From: Opitutia bacterium
GTDB taxonomy: Bacteria; Verrucomicrobiota; Verrucomicrobiae; Opitutales; Opitutaceae
Direction: 5' to 3'
Assembly (NCBI GenBank): GCA_947442255.1
Contig: CANEVO010000002.1
Location: 1-64,000 of the forward strand
Length of the DNA: 64,000 bases
A program made the position numbers and the translations under genes. This document shows, one piece after another, positions 39,582-48,816 of the stretch; position 1 is the stretch's first letter; every line of letters begins with the position of its first letter. The notes under the pieces were generated by a model. It was given only the letters and a program-made list of their open reading frames with translations. It had not been told where the DNA came from and made no database searches.

Positions 39582-40910
39582 TCAGGGCTTCGGCGCGCCC
39601 GCGTGTTCCTTCAGGAGTCGCACCGCCGAATCCACCAGAAATCCGCCCGCCTCATCGGCGCCGTGACCGACGTCGCTCATCTCGTAACCACCCTTGATCT
39701 TGTTGCCGGGCAGCCCGACGTAGCCGATGCCGCGCCCATTCGAATAGCCCAGCACGATCGTATGGGGAAACGGCGACCGTTCTTGGATCGCCGTGCTGAG
39801 GCCCGACAGCGGTTCGCCGGGGAGCGTGACGATGGCCAGCGTCCCCATCGTTACCACCTGCACCTCGCAGTCGAGGTTGCTGCGGCTCAGGCCGCGGCCG
39901 GCGGCCACGGTGGCCGGCGCGCCGACGATCGCGCGGGAGGTGCGCAGTGGACCAGGTTCCAGGCGCACCGCGACCTTCTGCGCTGCGAGAATGCGCTCCG
40001 CGATTCCATCGGCCATGACCTTGACGGCCTCGAATCCACGCCGGGCCGGCACGATGTCGCCGGCGCAGCCCTGCAGGAAAATGGGTTCGCCGACCGCCGC
40101 GGCGCGCAGGCGCTGCACGACCGCGCCCGGCCAGTCGGCCGAAATCCCGGGGAATTTGCCGTAGATCGCGACCGCATGGATCGGCGCGTGGAAGAGCGTC
40201 GCGATGCCTTTGCCGTCGGCCGTGCGCAGGCTCAGGACCGTCATTGTCGGGTCGACCGTGCCGAAGCGCAGGCCCTGGCCGAGCACGTACGGATCGGCCG
40301 GGTTCAGCATGCTGAGCACCGTGCTGTCGGGCTTGATCGGGCGGCGGTTGAACATCCATTCGCCGATGGTGGCGCGGCCGATCGCCAGGGTGGCGGGCTG
40401 CCGGGCGGCGTCCGCCTTGGCCACGAGGCCGACGCACGTTTGCACGAGACGGTCCGCCCAAACGCGATAGAGGGGGTCCAGTTGCGCCGGACGCGAGGTC
40501 TTCGCCTCCCGCTGCGTGTTCGGCTCGGATCCCATTTCGGACTTCGGGCCGGAATGATTGTGCGACGCGTTGATGATCACATGAGTCCCGGGAATACCGG
40601 TTGCCTTGGTGATGGCCGTACGGATGCGGGCCACGGCGTATTCCCGCGCGTCGAGCAGGTCCCACGCGATGAGCGCGATCTTGGCGGTGCCGTCCGAGAG
40701 CACGATCGCGCGGGCAAAAATCGGGTCGTTCAGCGCGCCGTAGGGCTTGAGCGGCACCCAGTTCAGCATCTTGGGATCGGGCGTGATGTCGGCGCTGGCG
40801 GCGCCGGCGGAGAAAGTCACGGGTGTGGCGGATTCGGCGGCCCGGATCAGCGTGGGGGCGAGCAGGAGCAGCAGCGACCGGAGCAGGAGAGGGCGAAGCA
40901 TGGCATTCAT
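39582..40910 (-). CDS. secreted neutral ceramidase-like hydrolase
   Basis: A 442-residue protein with signal peptide (residues 5-24) and a neutral ceramidase N-terminal-type domain: ASADITPDPKMLNW, then ASHNHSGPKSE with zinc-ligand histidines near residue 115, and FLQGCAGDIVPARRG. It is related to the protein at 254-1792 but clearly diverged. The substrate is unknown. It abuts the hydrolase downstream, suggesting joint use on an extracellular ester or amide. Confidence 0.78.
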   Translation of the reverse strand: MNAMLRPLLLRSLLLLLAPTLIRAAESATPVTFSAGAASADITPDPKMLNWVPLKPYGALNDPIFARAIVLSDGTAKIALIAWDLLDAREYAVARIRTAITKATGIPGTHVIINASHNHSGPKSEMGSEPNTQREAKTSRPAQLDPLYRVWADRLVQTCVGLVAKADAARQPATLAIGRATIGEWMFNRRPIKPDSTVLSMLNPADPYVLGQGLRFGTVDPTMTVLSLRTADGKGIATLFHAPIHAVAIYGKFPGISADWPGAVVQRLRAAAVGEPIFLQGCAGDIVPARRGFEAVKVMADGIAERILAAQKVAVRLEPGPLRTSRAIVGAPATVAAGRGLSRSNLDCEVQVVTMGTLAIVTLPGEPLSGLSTAIQERSPFPHTIVLGYSNGRGIGYVGLPGNKIKGGYEMSDVGHGADEAGGFLVDSAVRLLKEHAGAPKP

Positions 40911-41015
40911 CGGGGTAAGCTGGGATGCTCAGGGGCGGCGGGCGTGGCCGCGAGAAATTTTCCGCGGCGCATTGGACGCTTGACCGGGCCGGGGATCGCG
41001 CAACGTCTCTTGGCG

Positions 41016-41258
41016 ATGGCGACGCCGACCGAACAAAATTTCATCGACTACAAGCAGGCCGAGAAAAAGGCCCTTGAGCTCCTCGCGGCCATGAAGGCCG
41101 CCACGCCCAAGAAGGTGGACATCGAACTCGCCTTGCTCGTTGCGCTCTTCGAGCTGCACAAGGGCACGCTGCCGGCCGAGACCATCGCCGCGATCGTGCA
41201 AGGCCATCTCAAGCAGCTCCTGCCGCATTACGCCGGCAAGGTTCCCGGCAGCAATTGA
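41016..41258 (+). CDS. small conserved hypothetical protein
   Basis: An 80-residue soluble, mostly helical protein (ALELLAAMKAATPKKVDIELALLVALFELHKG). No motif or family recognised. It starts at ATG 41016 and ends 81 bp before the RapA-like gene on the same strand, so the two may be cotranscribed. Confidence 0.6.
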   Translation: MATPTEQNFIDYKQAEKKALELLAAMKAATPKKVDIELALLVALFELHKGTLPAETIAAIVQGHLKQLLPHYAGKVPGSN

Positions 41259-41339
41259 CGGCAGCGTGATCCCGAAAAATCCGCGGTGCACGACGCACAC
41301 GGCACTTGAAACGGCGCCAATCGCGGACCTCATGTCCGC

Positions 41340-44204
41340 ATGTCTCCTGAGTTTGTCGGCCAGCGTTGCATGAGTGAGCGGGAGCCCGAGCTCGGGCTCG
41401 GGCTTGTCGCGAGCGTCGATCGGGCGGGGCGGCGGATTGGCATCGAGTTTCCCGCCACCGCCGAGACGCGCCTGTACGCGCTCGGCACGCCCGTCCTCAA
41501 GCGCGTGCTGTTTCGTGCCGGTGAAACCATCGCGATCCGCGACGGCCGCACCCTCGTCATCGAGTCCGTCGAGGAGGAGGCGGGTGTCTCGATCTACACC
41601 GGACAGGGCCGGCGGGTGCGCGAGGACGCGATCTCCGATGTCACCAGTGTCAGCCTGCCGCAGGAGCGGCTGATGGCGGGACAGGTCGATCCCGGCGAGG
41701 TGTTCGACCTGCGCTTCCGGGCGCTGGAGGCGCAGGCGCGCTTCCGATCATCCGACGTTCGCGGCTTCCTTGGCGGCCGCCTCGAACTTATTCCGCATCA
41801 AATTTATATTTTGCAGGAGGTCGCCTCGCGCCAGATCCCGCGTGTCCTGCTCGCCGATGAGGTCGGTCTGGGCAAAACCATCGAGGCCTGCCTGATCCTG
41901 CAACGCCTGCTCGCCGTCGGCCAGGCCCGGCGCGTGCTGGTCCTCGTGCCCGAGTCGCTGACGCACCAGTGGTGCGTGGAACTGCTGCGGCGATTCAACC
42001 TCTGGTTCAGCATCTACGATGAAGCCCGCTGTCTCGCGCTGGAGCAAAGCGACCCCGGACAAAATCCCTTCGCGGCCAGCCAGCTCGTGCTGTGCGCCGT
42101 GGGTTTTCTGGCCGGTGATGCCAACCGGCGCGACCAGGCTGTCGCCGCGGGCTGGGACATCGTGGTGGTCGACGAAGCGCATCACCTCGCGTGGACCCCC
42201 GGGGCGGCGAGCCCGGAATACGCGCTGGTCGAGCAACTCGCGCAGATTTCCCCGGGCCTGCTGCTCCTGACCGCGACGCCGACCCAGCTCGGCCAGGCGG
42301 GACACTTTGCGCGGCTTCGGTTGCTCGACCCGCACCGTTACGCGGATTTCGAAAGTTTCGTCGCGGAGAGCGAGACCTTCGTCACCGTCGCGGCCATCGC
42401 CGAAAAAATCGTCGAGCACCAGCCGTTGAAGCCACGGGACCGCACGACGTTGAAGAAGATCTTCGACAAGGATCCGGCGCGGCTGGCCCAGCACCTCGAC
42501 GCCCTGGCGAAAAGTGAGCCGGGGGCCCGCGACGCGTTGCTCAGGACCCTGCTCGACCAGCACGGCACGGGCCGGGTGGTGTTTCGCAACACCCGGGCGG
42601 CCATGACCGGCTTTCCCAAGCGCGAGTTTTGTCCTGCACCGCTGGTCGAAAACAATCTCACGCAACTCGCGCGCCTGAACCGCGAGCTGCACGCCGAGGA
42701 GACCGGCGCCGACGCCACCCTGCGCTATTCGTGCAAGGAGGATCCGCGCATCGACTGGCTCGTCGCGTTCCTGAAGGAGCATCGCACGGCGAAGGTCCTG
42801 CTGATCTGCAAATCCCAGCGCAAAGTCGCGGCGATCGAGGCGGCGCTGCAGGAGAAGATGAGCGCAAAGGTGGGCCTCTTTCACGAGGGATTGCCACTGG
42901 TCCAGCGCGACCGGAACGCGGCGTGGTTTGCGGAGCCGGACGGCGCGCAGCTCCTCATCTGCTCGGAAATCGGCAGCGAGGGCCGTAATTTCCAGTTTGC
43001 CCACCACCTCGTGCTGTTCGATCTGCCGCTGAACCCCGGCCTGCTCGAGCAGCGCATCGGCCGGCTGGATCGCATCGGCCAGACCGAGACGATCCGCATT
43101 CACGTGCCCTACGTCGCTGGCGGCAGCGAGGAGGTCGTGGTCGAGTGGTATCACCGCGGGCTCAGGGCGTTTGAGACGCCGTTGCACGGCGGCAGCGATT
43201 ACGAGGAAAAGTTCAAGGCCCGCCTGCTCGCCCTGGCGCTGGCCTACAGTGAAAGCGGGGCAAAGGGCGCGGCGGGCCGGGCCGAATTGGAGGCGTTCAT
43301 CGCCGAGACGACCGCCTTTCGGGAAAAACTCACCGCGAAGATGAAGCAGGGCCGCGACCGGCTGTTGGAACTCAATTCCTTCGATCCCGCCGTGGCGGCC
43401 CGGGTGATAAATCGCATCCGGATGGAGGATACAGATTCCTTCCTGCGCAACTTCCTCGTGGAGTTGCTGGATCATTTCGGGGTGCGCATCAAGGAGCACG
43501 AGGAGGGCGATGTCTTCCTTGACCCCAGCCACGCCTACATCGAGGGATTTCCCTCGATCCCCGCCGACGGGATGCTGGCGACGTTTCAGCGGTCGCGCGC
43601 GATCGTGCGTGAGGACATCCGCTTCATCTCGCCCGATCATTCGCTCGTGCAGGATGCGATCGACCTCCTCATCGACTCGAAGGCGGGGACGACGGCGTTC
43701 GGCGTCATCGTGGCGAAGACGCCGAGCCTGCTGCTCGAGGCGGTCTTCGTCCTCGAAACGGTGGCCGATTCCCGCTGGCACGTGGACCGGTTCCTCGCCC
43801 CGACGCCCGTGCGGGTGCTCGTCGATTTCGGCGGCAACGACCTCACCGCGGCGCGCGGTGCCGCCGGGATCGCGGCCGATTTCGCCGACGCCACCATCCA
43901 GCGTTTCCTCGAGCGGCCGGCGTTCAATCCGGCGCTGCTGAAAACGCTGCTCGATTTTGCGACGGCGCGGGCGGAGGAGCAAAGCGCCGGCTTGAAGGGT
44001 GCGGCGCGGGCGAAGGCCGCGGCGGCGTTGACGGCGGACCTGCAGCGTCTGGTCGATCTCCAAAAGATCAACGACCACGTGCGGCCTGGGGAAATCGCCC
44101 TCGCGAGGGAGCAACTCCAGCACACCGACGCCGCCATCGAGCAGGCCCGCCTGCGGCTCGATTCGCTGCGGCTGATCGTCGAGAGCCCGAAGGGCGGGGT
44201 GTGA
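41340..44204 (+). CDS. rapA: RapA-like SNF2 helicase, RNA polymerase recycling
   Basis: A 954-residue protein. It begins with the RapA-type N-terminal modules (VGQRCMSEREPELGLGLV), followed by SNF2 ATPase lobe 1 with Walker A LADEVGLGKTIEA near residue 180 and DEAHHL near 278, lobe 2 with SEIGSEGRNFQFAHH and RIGRLDRIGQ near residue 575, and the RapA C-terminal domain with a helical end. RapA releases RNA polymerase stalled after transcription. Length matches E. coli RapA (968), which supports true RapA rather than a generic SNF2 protein. Confidence 0.88.
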   Translation: MSPEFVGQRCMSEREPELGLGLVASVDRAGRRIGIEFPATAETRLYALGTPVLKRVLFRAGETIAIRDGRTLVIESVEEEAGVSIYTGQGRRVREDAISDVTSVSLPQERLMAGQVDPGEVFDLRFRALEAQARFRSSDVRGFLGGRLELIPHQIYILQEVASRQIPRVLLADEVGLGKTIEACLILQRLLAVGQARRVLVLVPESLTHQWCVELLRRFNLWFSIYDEARCLALEQSDPGQNPFAASQLVLCAVGFLAGDANRRDQAVAAGWDIVVVDEAHHLAWTPGAASPEYALVEQLAQISPGLLLLTATPTQLGQAGHFARLRLLDPHRYADFESFVAESETFVTVAAIAEKIVEHQPLKPRDRTTLKKIFDKDPARLAQHLDALAKSEPGARDALLRTLLDQHGTGRVVFRNTRAAMTGFPKREFCPAPLVENNLTQLARLNRELHAEETGADATLRYSCKEDPRIDWLVAFLKEHRTAKVLLICKSQRKVAAIEAALQEKMSAKVGLFHEGLPLVQRDRNAAWFAEPDGAQLLICSEIGSEGRNFQFAHHLVLFDLPLNPGLLEQRIGRLDRIGQTETIRIHVPYVAGGSEEVVVEWYHRGLRAFETPLHGGSDYEEKFKARLLALALAYSESGAKGAAGRAELEAFIAETTAFREKLTAKMKQGRDRLLELNSFDPAVAARVINRIRMEDTDSFLRNFLVELLDHFGVRIKEHEEGDVFLDPSHAYIEGFPSIPADGMLATFQRSRAIVREDIRFISPDHSLVQDAIDLLIDSKAGTTAFGVIVAKTPSLLLEAVFVLETVADSRWHVDRFLAPTPVRVLVDFGGNDLTAARGAAGIAADFADATIQRFLERPAFNPALLKTLLDFATARAEEQSAGLKGAARAKAAAALTADLQRLVDLQKINDHVRPGEIALAREQLQHTDAAIEQARLRLDSLRLIVESPKGGV

Positions 44205-44265
44205 TGCCGGGCCGGGTCCGATCCCGCGCCGGCGATCGCTCAGGCGGCCGGAGTCCGGGGAGAAA

Positions 44266-44961
44266 TCACTGCGACTGCTGCTTTAACAGGATCACCGTTT
44301 TGTCCGTCTCCCTCATGTAGACGGTTACGGCGCCGCCGGAATCGATCCCGATCTGGTCGATGCCGACGGCCGCGAGCAACGGTAGGTATTTGCGGAGGTC
44401 GTTGCTGAGATCCGTCACGGTCAATTCGACGCGCCAGAGGACGCGCGGAGGGGTGTCATCCTCGGGGCGTTTGGTTTCGCGAGCCGTCAGCACGAGATGT
44501 TTCACCAAGGGCCCGCGCGCGGCCGAGCGCAGTTTGGCGATCTCGTCGTCGCCGGGCAGATCCCGGCGGGGCGACGTGCTCGCGGGATCGACGGCGGCCC
44601 GATCTCCGGCGCTCGGAGGCGCCATGCCATAGTCGATTTCCACGATGATCTTGGCGCGTTCGAGGTTCGGCGCCGCGTAGAGGCCGCGCGCCCCGAGGGC
44701 GGCGTTCACGACACGGGCGGCCTCCGCGTAAAGCAGAGAGGACTCGGCGGCCGGGCCCTGGGCGGCGACGATGTGATACGCCGTGCCCTTTTCGACCGGG
44801 CCCTGCGCGGTGGCGTTGACGCGCACGGGTGTGCCGACGAAGGGCTTCGATTGCACACACCCGCCAAGGACAACGAGCCACGCCGCGGCCATCACCGCCG
44901 CGAATCTTGCAAGAGCGGCGGAGGCGGGCGCTGGATTTGGATGAAGGGTCGGGAAAGGCAC
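44266..44961 (-). CDS. lipoprotein, function unknown
   Basis: A 231-residue protein with a lipoprotein signal: hydrophobic residues about 16-33 then VVLGGC with the lipidated cysteine near 35. The mature domain includes AYHIVAAQGPAAESSLLYAEAARVVNAALGARG, resembling DUF4136-like envelope lipoproteins, with a following IVEIDYG strand. The family is not certain. Single gene, convergent with rapA. Confidence 0.6.
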   Translation of the reverse strand: MPFPTLHPNPAPASAALARFAAVMAAAWLVVLGGCVQSKPFVGTPVRVNATAQGPVEKGTAYHIVAAQGPAAESSLLYAEAARVVNAALGARGLYAAPNLERAKIIVEIDYGMAPPSAGDRAAVDPASTSPRRDLPGDDEIAKLRSAARGPLVKHLVLTARETKRPEDDTPPRVLWRVELTVTDLSNDLRKYLPLLAAVGIDQIGIDSGGAVTVYMRETDKTVILLKQQSQ

Positions 44962-45195
44962 GGGGAAAAAAACGACCCGGTCAGCGTGCGTCGGCCGCGA
45001 GCGGAGGCAAATTCAATGAGCCGGGCGGCGGACCGTAAAACCGTTCATGGGCCCTGAGGTAGGGCGTAAGATTTCCTGATGCCGTCTGGATTTCTTGGGG
45101 GAATCCTGTCGGACGTCTTGCACAAGTAAACGCAGCGGAGCCTCATTTGGGTTAGTCGATTTTTTGGAAATTTCAGGCGAGGGTGTTTTTCGCAG

Positions 45196-45992
45196 AACGC
45201 ACTCGACAACCCTCGATGACGTGGCCCCTTGTCCCTATCGCGGACAGTTTGGCTATGACGATCCCGACGCCGGCCGCAAATATGCCGACGCCGTGAAGAG
45301 CCTGATCGATCATTCTACCCCCCCCGGCAAAGTCGCCGGCTTTATCGCGGAATCCATCCAAGGCGTGGGTGGGTTCGTGGAATTCCCCCCGGGCTATCTT
45401 CAGCATGCTTACGAACATATCCGCGCGGCGGGCGGCGTGTGCATCGCGGACGAGGTGTAGACCGGCTTTGGCCGGACCGGGACCCATTTTTGGGGATTCG
45501 AGGCGTACGGGGTGATTCCCGACATCGTCACGCTGGCCAAGGGCATCGGCAATGGCGCGCCCCTCGCCGCCGTAATCACCACGCCGAAGATCGCCGCCGT
45601 GATGACGCAGAAACTCGGCGGCAATCCGGTGTCGAGCGTGGTCGGCGAGGCGGTGCTCGAGGTCATCGAGCGCGAAAATCTGCAGGCCAATGCACTGAAA
45701 TTGGGTGGCTACATTCGCGCGGGGCTGGAGAAGCTGAAGGCGAAGCATCCTGTCATCGGCGAAGTGCGCGGCAAAGGGCTGATGCTCGGAATCGAATTCG
45801 TGAAGGACCGCGGCACGAAGCGACCCGGGCGGGAGGAGTGCGCCCAGGTGATGGAAAATGCCCGCGAACTCGGGCTGTTGCTTGGCAGAGGAGGATTTTT
45901 GGGCCAGACCATTTGCCCCGCCCCTGTGCATTACGCAGGCCGACGCCGATTTTCTGCTCGCAGTGCTCGACGAGGCAATTGGGGCGACTTGA
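45196..45992 (+). pseudogene. class III aminotransferase remnant (AGXT2-like)
   Basis: The segment encodes the C-terminal two thirds of an alanine-glyoxylate-type aminotransferase: [53 protein letters not shown], the PLP lysine in TLAKGIGNG, and EVRGKGLMLGIEFVKD. Three lesions are seen. The N-terminal about 180 residues are missing before 45196. An amber TAG at 45458-45460 stands where relatives have CAG (DEVQTGFGR). Near 45921 the frame shifts and the end (CITQADADFLLAVLDEAIG, stop 45990-45992) is read in another frame; one more C in the run 45921-45924 would repair it. The truncation and amber make it non-functional. Confidence 0.85.
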
Positions 45993-46193
45993 GCCGGGCC
46001 GTGTGGACGGTGCGCATCGGCAATGGCCGGTGATATCGGTTGGGAACGGTGGCGCCTTGGCCGATCGTCGGATTTGGCCTTGTGCGCTCATTTGGGGTGG
46101 AATTGGCTCCGTGCCGGCGGCGCCACATGGCCGTCGCTCCGCACCCCACCGGTCGATACCGTTTGTGTCCCTCATCCACCCAATCCTTCCCCC

Positions 46194-47303
46194 ATGTCAT
46201 TTCGACGCGCGGTTTCCTCCCTCATTGCCTTAGGTGCCGTTTCGCTCGCGACGTTAGCCGCGGCGGCTCCGTTCTATACCGACAAGAACGACCTGCTTTA
46301 TTACTTGGATCAAACGGGCGCGCGCCAACCGGTCACGACCCCGCAGGAGTGGAACCGCCGGCGCAACGACGCGATCGCCAACATGCAGTTGGTGATGGGG
46401 CCGCTGCCCGTGATCGATCACCGGCTGCCGCTCGCCGTGGAGGTGCTCAAGGAGGGGCGGCTGGCCAAAGCCAGCTGGCGGCGCATCACCTATGTCGCCG
46501 AGGCCGGCGATCGCGCCTACGCCTATCTCTACATACCGGACGGACTCAACGGCCGGCGCGCGCCCGCCATCGTGAGCCTTCACGGTACCACTTACCCGTA
46601 TTACGTTCCGCGCGGTGAATCGACGCCGGACAAGCGGCCGGCCACCGGCGACACGGAGTATGCGCAGGAACTCGCCGAGCGCGGCTACGTGGTGATCGCG
46701 CCCGACTACGTCCTGCGCGGCCCCGACTACAAGACCGATCCCTACCAGTTCGGTTACGCCAGCGGCACGATGAAGGGGATCGTCAATCACATCCGCGCCG
46801 TGGACGTGCTGGCCTCGCTGCCGGAGGTGGATACCGGTCGCATCGGCGCCATCGGCCTGTCGCTGGGCGGCCACAACGCCCTGTTCCTTGGCGTGTTCGA
46901 GCCGCGCATCCGGGCGATGGTTTCGAGCGCCGGTTTTAACACGTTCTTCAAGTACTACAGCGGCAAGCTCAAGGGCTGGACGAGCGACCGTTACATGCCG
47001 CGGATCGCCAGCGAGTATGGCAACGATCCCGCGCGCATGCCATTCGACTTTACCGAAATCCTCGGCGTCCTCGCGCCGCGGCCCGTCTTTGTGAACGCCC
47101 CGCGGAGCGACGACAATTTCGAGGTCTCCGGCGTGAAGGATTGCGTCACCGCGGCCCTGCCGGTCTACGAAAAAATCTTCCAGGCCGCGGACAACCTGGT
47201 CTCGCAGTATCCGGAAGGCGGCCACGGCTTCGCGCCGGCGGCCCGCCAGGCCGCCTACGAGCATCTCGACCGCTGGCTCGCGCTGAAACCGGCGGGACGC
47301 TGA
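46194..47303 (+). CDS. secreted dienelactone-hydrolase-like alpha/beta hydrolase
   Basis: A 369-residue protein with signal peptide (residues 5-25) and an alpha/beta-hydrolase fold. The oxyanion part is IVSLHGTTYP, the nucleophile is the serine in IGLSLGGHNAL near residue 223, and the late histidine is in EGGHGFAP. It resembles acetyl-xylan-esterase or dienelactone hydrolase proteins encoded next to plant polymer genes in Verrucomicrobiota and Planctomycetes. Substrate unknown. ATG 46194 is chosen at the signal peptide. Confidence 0.8.
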   Translation: MSFRRAVSSLIALGAVSLATLAAAAPFYTDKNDLLYYLDQTGARQPVTTPQEWNRRRNDAIANMQLVMGPLPVIDHRLPLAVEVLKEGRLAKASWRRITYVAEAGDRAYAYLYIPDGLNGRRAPAIVSLHGTTYPYYVPRGESTPDKRPATGDTEYAQELAERGYVVIAPDYVLRGPDYKTDPYQFGYASGTMKGIVNHIRAVDVLASLPEVDTGRIGAIGLSLGGHNALFLGVFEPRIRAMVSSAGFNTFFKYYSGKLKGWTSDRYMPRIASEYGNDPARMPFDFTEILGVLAPRPVFVNAPRSDDNFEVSGVKDCVTAALPVYEKIFQAADNLVSQYPEGGHGFAPAARQAAYEHLDRWLALKPAGR

Positions 47304-47337
47304 GCGGTTCGCCGGCCCGCGCGCGACCGGGGCCGGG

Positions 47338-47994
47338 TCAGAGTTCGTCCGGCCGCACGGTGAGCCGGCGGGATTGTTCGGCCCGCTTTTTCGCCTTCTC
47401 CACGCCCAGCGCGTCCAGGCCGAGCGCATTCGCGACGGCGAGCACGGTGCCGACGCCGCAGAACGGATCGAAGACGACCCGGGCCGCTGCCTGGTCGCGG
47501 GCGAAGCGCACCGCGTGCGCCGCGGCCCGGATGCCCATCGCGCGCACCCACGGCAGACGGCCCGCGTCGACGATCACGTCGGGGATCGGCAGCACGTCGG
47601 GGCATCGCAGACCGCGCGAGACCGCGATCAGGTGGGTGTAGCCAGGCCGGCCGTGGGTTGGCAGCCCCGGGGGGCGGCGGCAGACTACCTTGTGAAATAG
47701 CACGTGGGCGCCGGCGTCCTCCGCGGCCCGGATGACCATCGCGCCCTTGTCGATCCAGCGGCCGTCGCGCTTGATGTCGGATTGAAAAAAGAGCGCGGCG
47801 CTTTCGTCGGGCACCGCGTCGACGACGAGGCGCACGGCGCCGATGAACCACGCGCGCCACGGCTCCAGCGCGAGGCCCACCTCGGAGACGTCGGGCAGCG
47901 ACGTCACGGCGCACGCGCCCGGAATCCGGCCACGCGCCTTCATCCAGGCGATCGCCTCCGCGCAATGAACCGCACGTCCCGGCTGAACAAGCAT
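47338..47994 (-). CDS. SAM-dependent methyltransferase (DNA/RNA methylase type)
   Basis: A 218-residue cytoplasmic protein. The C-terminal DPFCGVGTVLAVANALGLDALGVE (about 170-193) is a typical SAM-binding motif I of N-methyltransferases related to TRM11 and DNA methylases. The N-terminal half has conserved TSLPDVSEVGL, EPWRAWFIGA, FFQSDIKRDG and HKVVCRRPPG, seen in a family of uncharacterised bacterial proteins. A clear (D/N)PP(Y/F) catalytic motif is not visible. Substrate unknown. No restriction enzyme is adjacent. Confidence 0.68.
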   Translation of the reverse strand: MLVQPGRAVHCAEAIAWMKARGRIPGACAVTSLPDVSEVGLALEPWRAWFIGAVRLVVDAVPDESAALFFQSDIKRDGRWIDKGAMVIRAAEDAGAHVLFHKVVCRRPPGLPTHGRPGYTHLIAVSRGLRCPDVLPIPDVIVDAGRLPWVRAMGIRAAAHAVRFARDQAAARVVFDPFCGVGTVLAVANALGLDALGVEKAKKRAEQSRRLTVRPDEL

Positions 47995-48276
47995 CGCGGA
48001 CCCTCACCCGGCTCCGCGCCACGCTGCAAGCGCAAGCGCAGCGGGTCGCGTCGCGTCGCTCCCGGCGCCGGCAAGGCTGTGGTCGCTTCCTCCCAAAAAC
48101 GAGGGCTTGCCGATCCGATCGGTCGCGGAGTACGGCAGGCGACCGGCCGCGACGGTCGCGCGTTCCGGCCGGGTAACACCCCATCTCCCCGGTTCCGGCC
48201 ATGGTCTATCTTTTCCTTGGCCGGTGGCTTCGCCGGCGGTTCGGACCCGCAACGTCATTACCTTTCCAACTTTTCT

Positions 48277-48777
48277 GTGGCTCGACCCGACCGCCTGCCT
48301 CCGCGCCTGATTCTTACCCCTGCGCCCGCGGATGCGGACATCGTCGGGATTCTGCAACGATCCTCCTTGTTCCTCAAGTATTGGACGGCGTTCGAGGCCA
48401 CCACCGGCCTGCCCTTGGTCCTGCGTGAAGCGGGCTCGTTTCGATCGCCGCTTCAAGGCTCGAAACGGGTGAATCCGTTTTGCGCCCTCATGGCTGGGGT
48501 AAATCCAACCTGCTCCGCCTGCCTCCAATTGCAGCAGCGGCTGGAGGAGAACGCGACGCAGTCGGCGAAAACCCTGGAGTGTTATGCGGGCCTGAGCGAA
48601 TCCGCCGTGCCGGTGCGGGTTGGTGACATGTGCTCGGTTATCCGCGCGCACGCTCGCGGAGTTGCAAGCGGCCCTCAACCCGCCGCCCACCGCCAAGGGC
48701 AGGCCCGGTGCGAACGGGTGATGCGGCCGGGCCTCGCGCTGCACAAAAGTTCGCGCCCGGCCTGTCGCGAGTCGTAG
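48277..48777 (+). pseudogene. truncated PocR-domain transcriptional regulator
   Basis: From GTG 48277 about 115 residues match the PocR sensory domain of AraC-type regulators: ILQRSSLFLKYWTAFEATTGLPL, then NPFCALMAG, a CSACLQLQQ cysteine pair, and LECYAGLSESAVPVRVG. After this the frame loses similarity; a piece typical of the following region (ARTLAELQAALNPP) is found in another frame right afterwards, so a short out-of-frame deletion seems to have occurred near 48630. The AraC DNA-binding domain is missing entirely. The product would be a DNA-binding-dead fragment of 166 residues. Confidence 0.65.
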
Positions 48778-48816
48778 CCTGCGGCGGCTCGTTCCGTTTT
48801 TCGCGACGAGCCTCCT

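Noticed and set aside
41748..44123. 791-codon open frame on the minus strand opposite rapA
   Set aside because: Shadow of the RapA reading frame; arginine/glutamate/leucine-rich with no motifs, while the plus strand has all SNF2 motifs.
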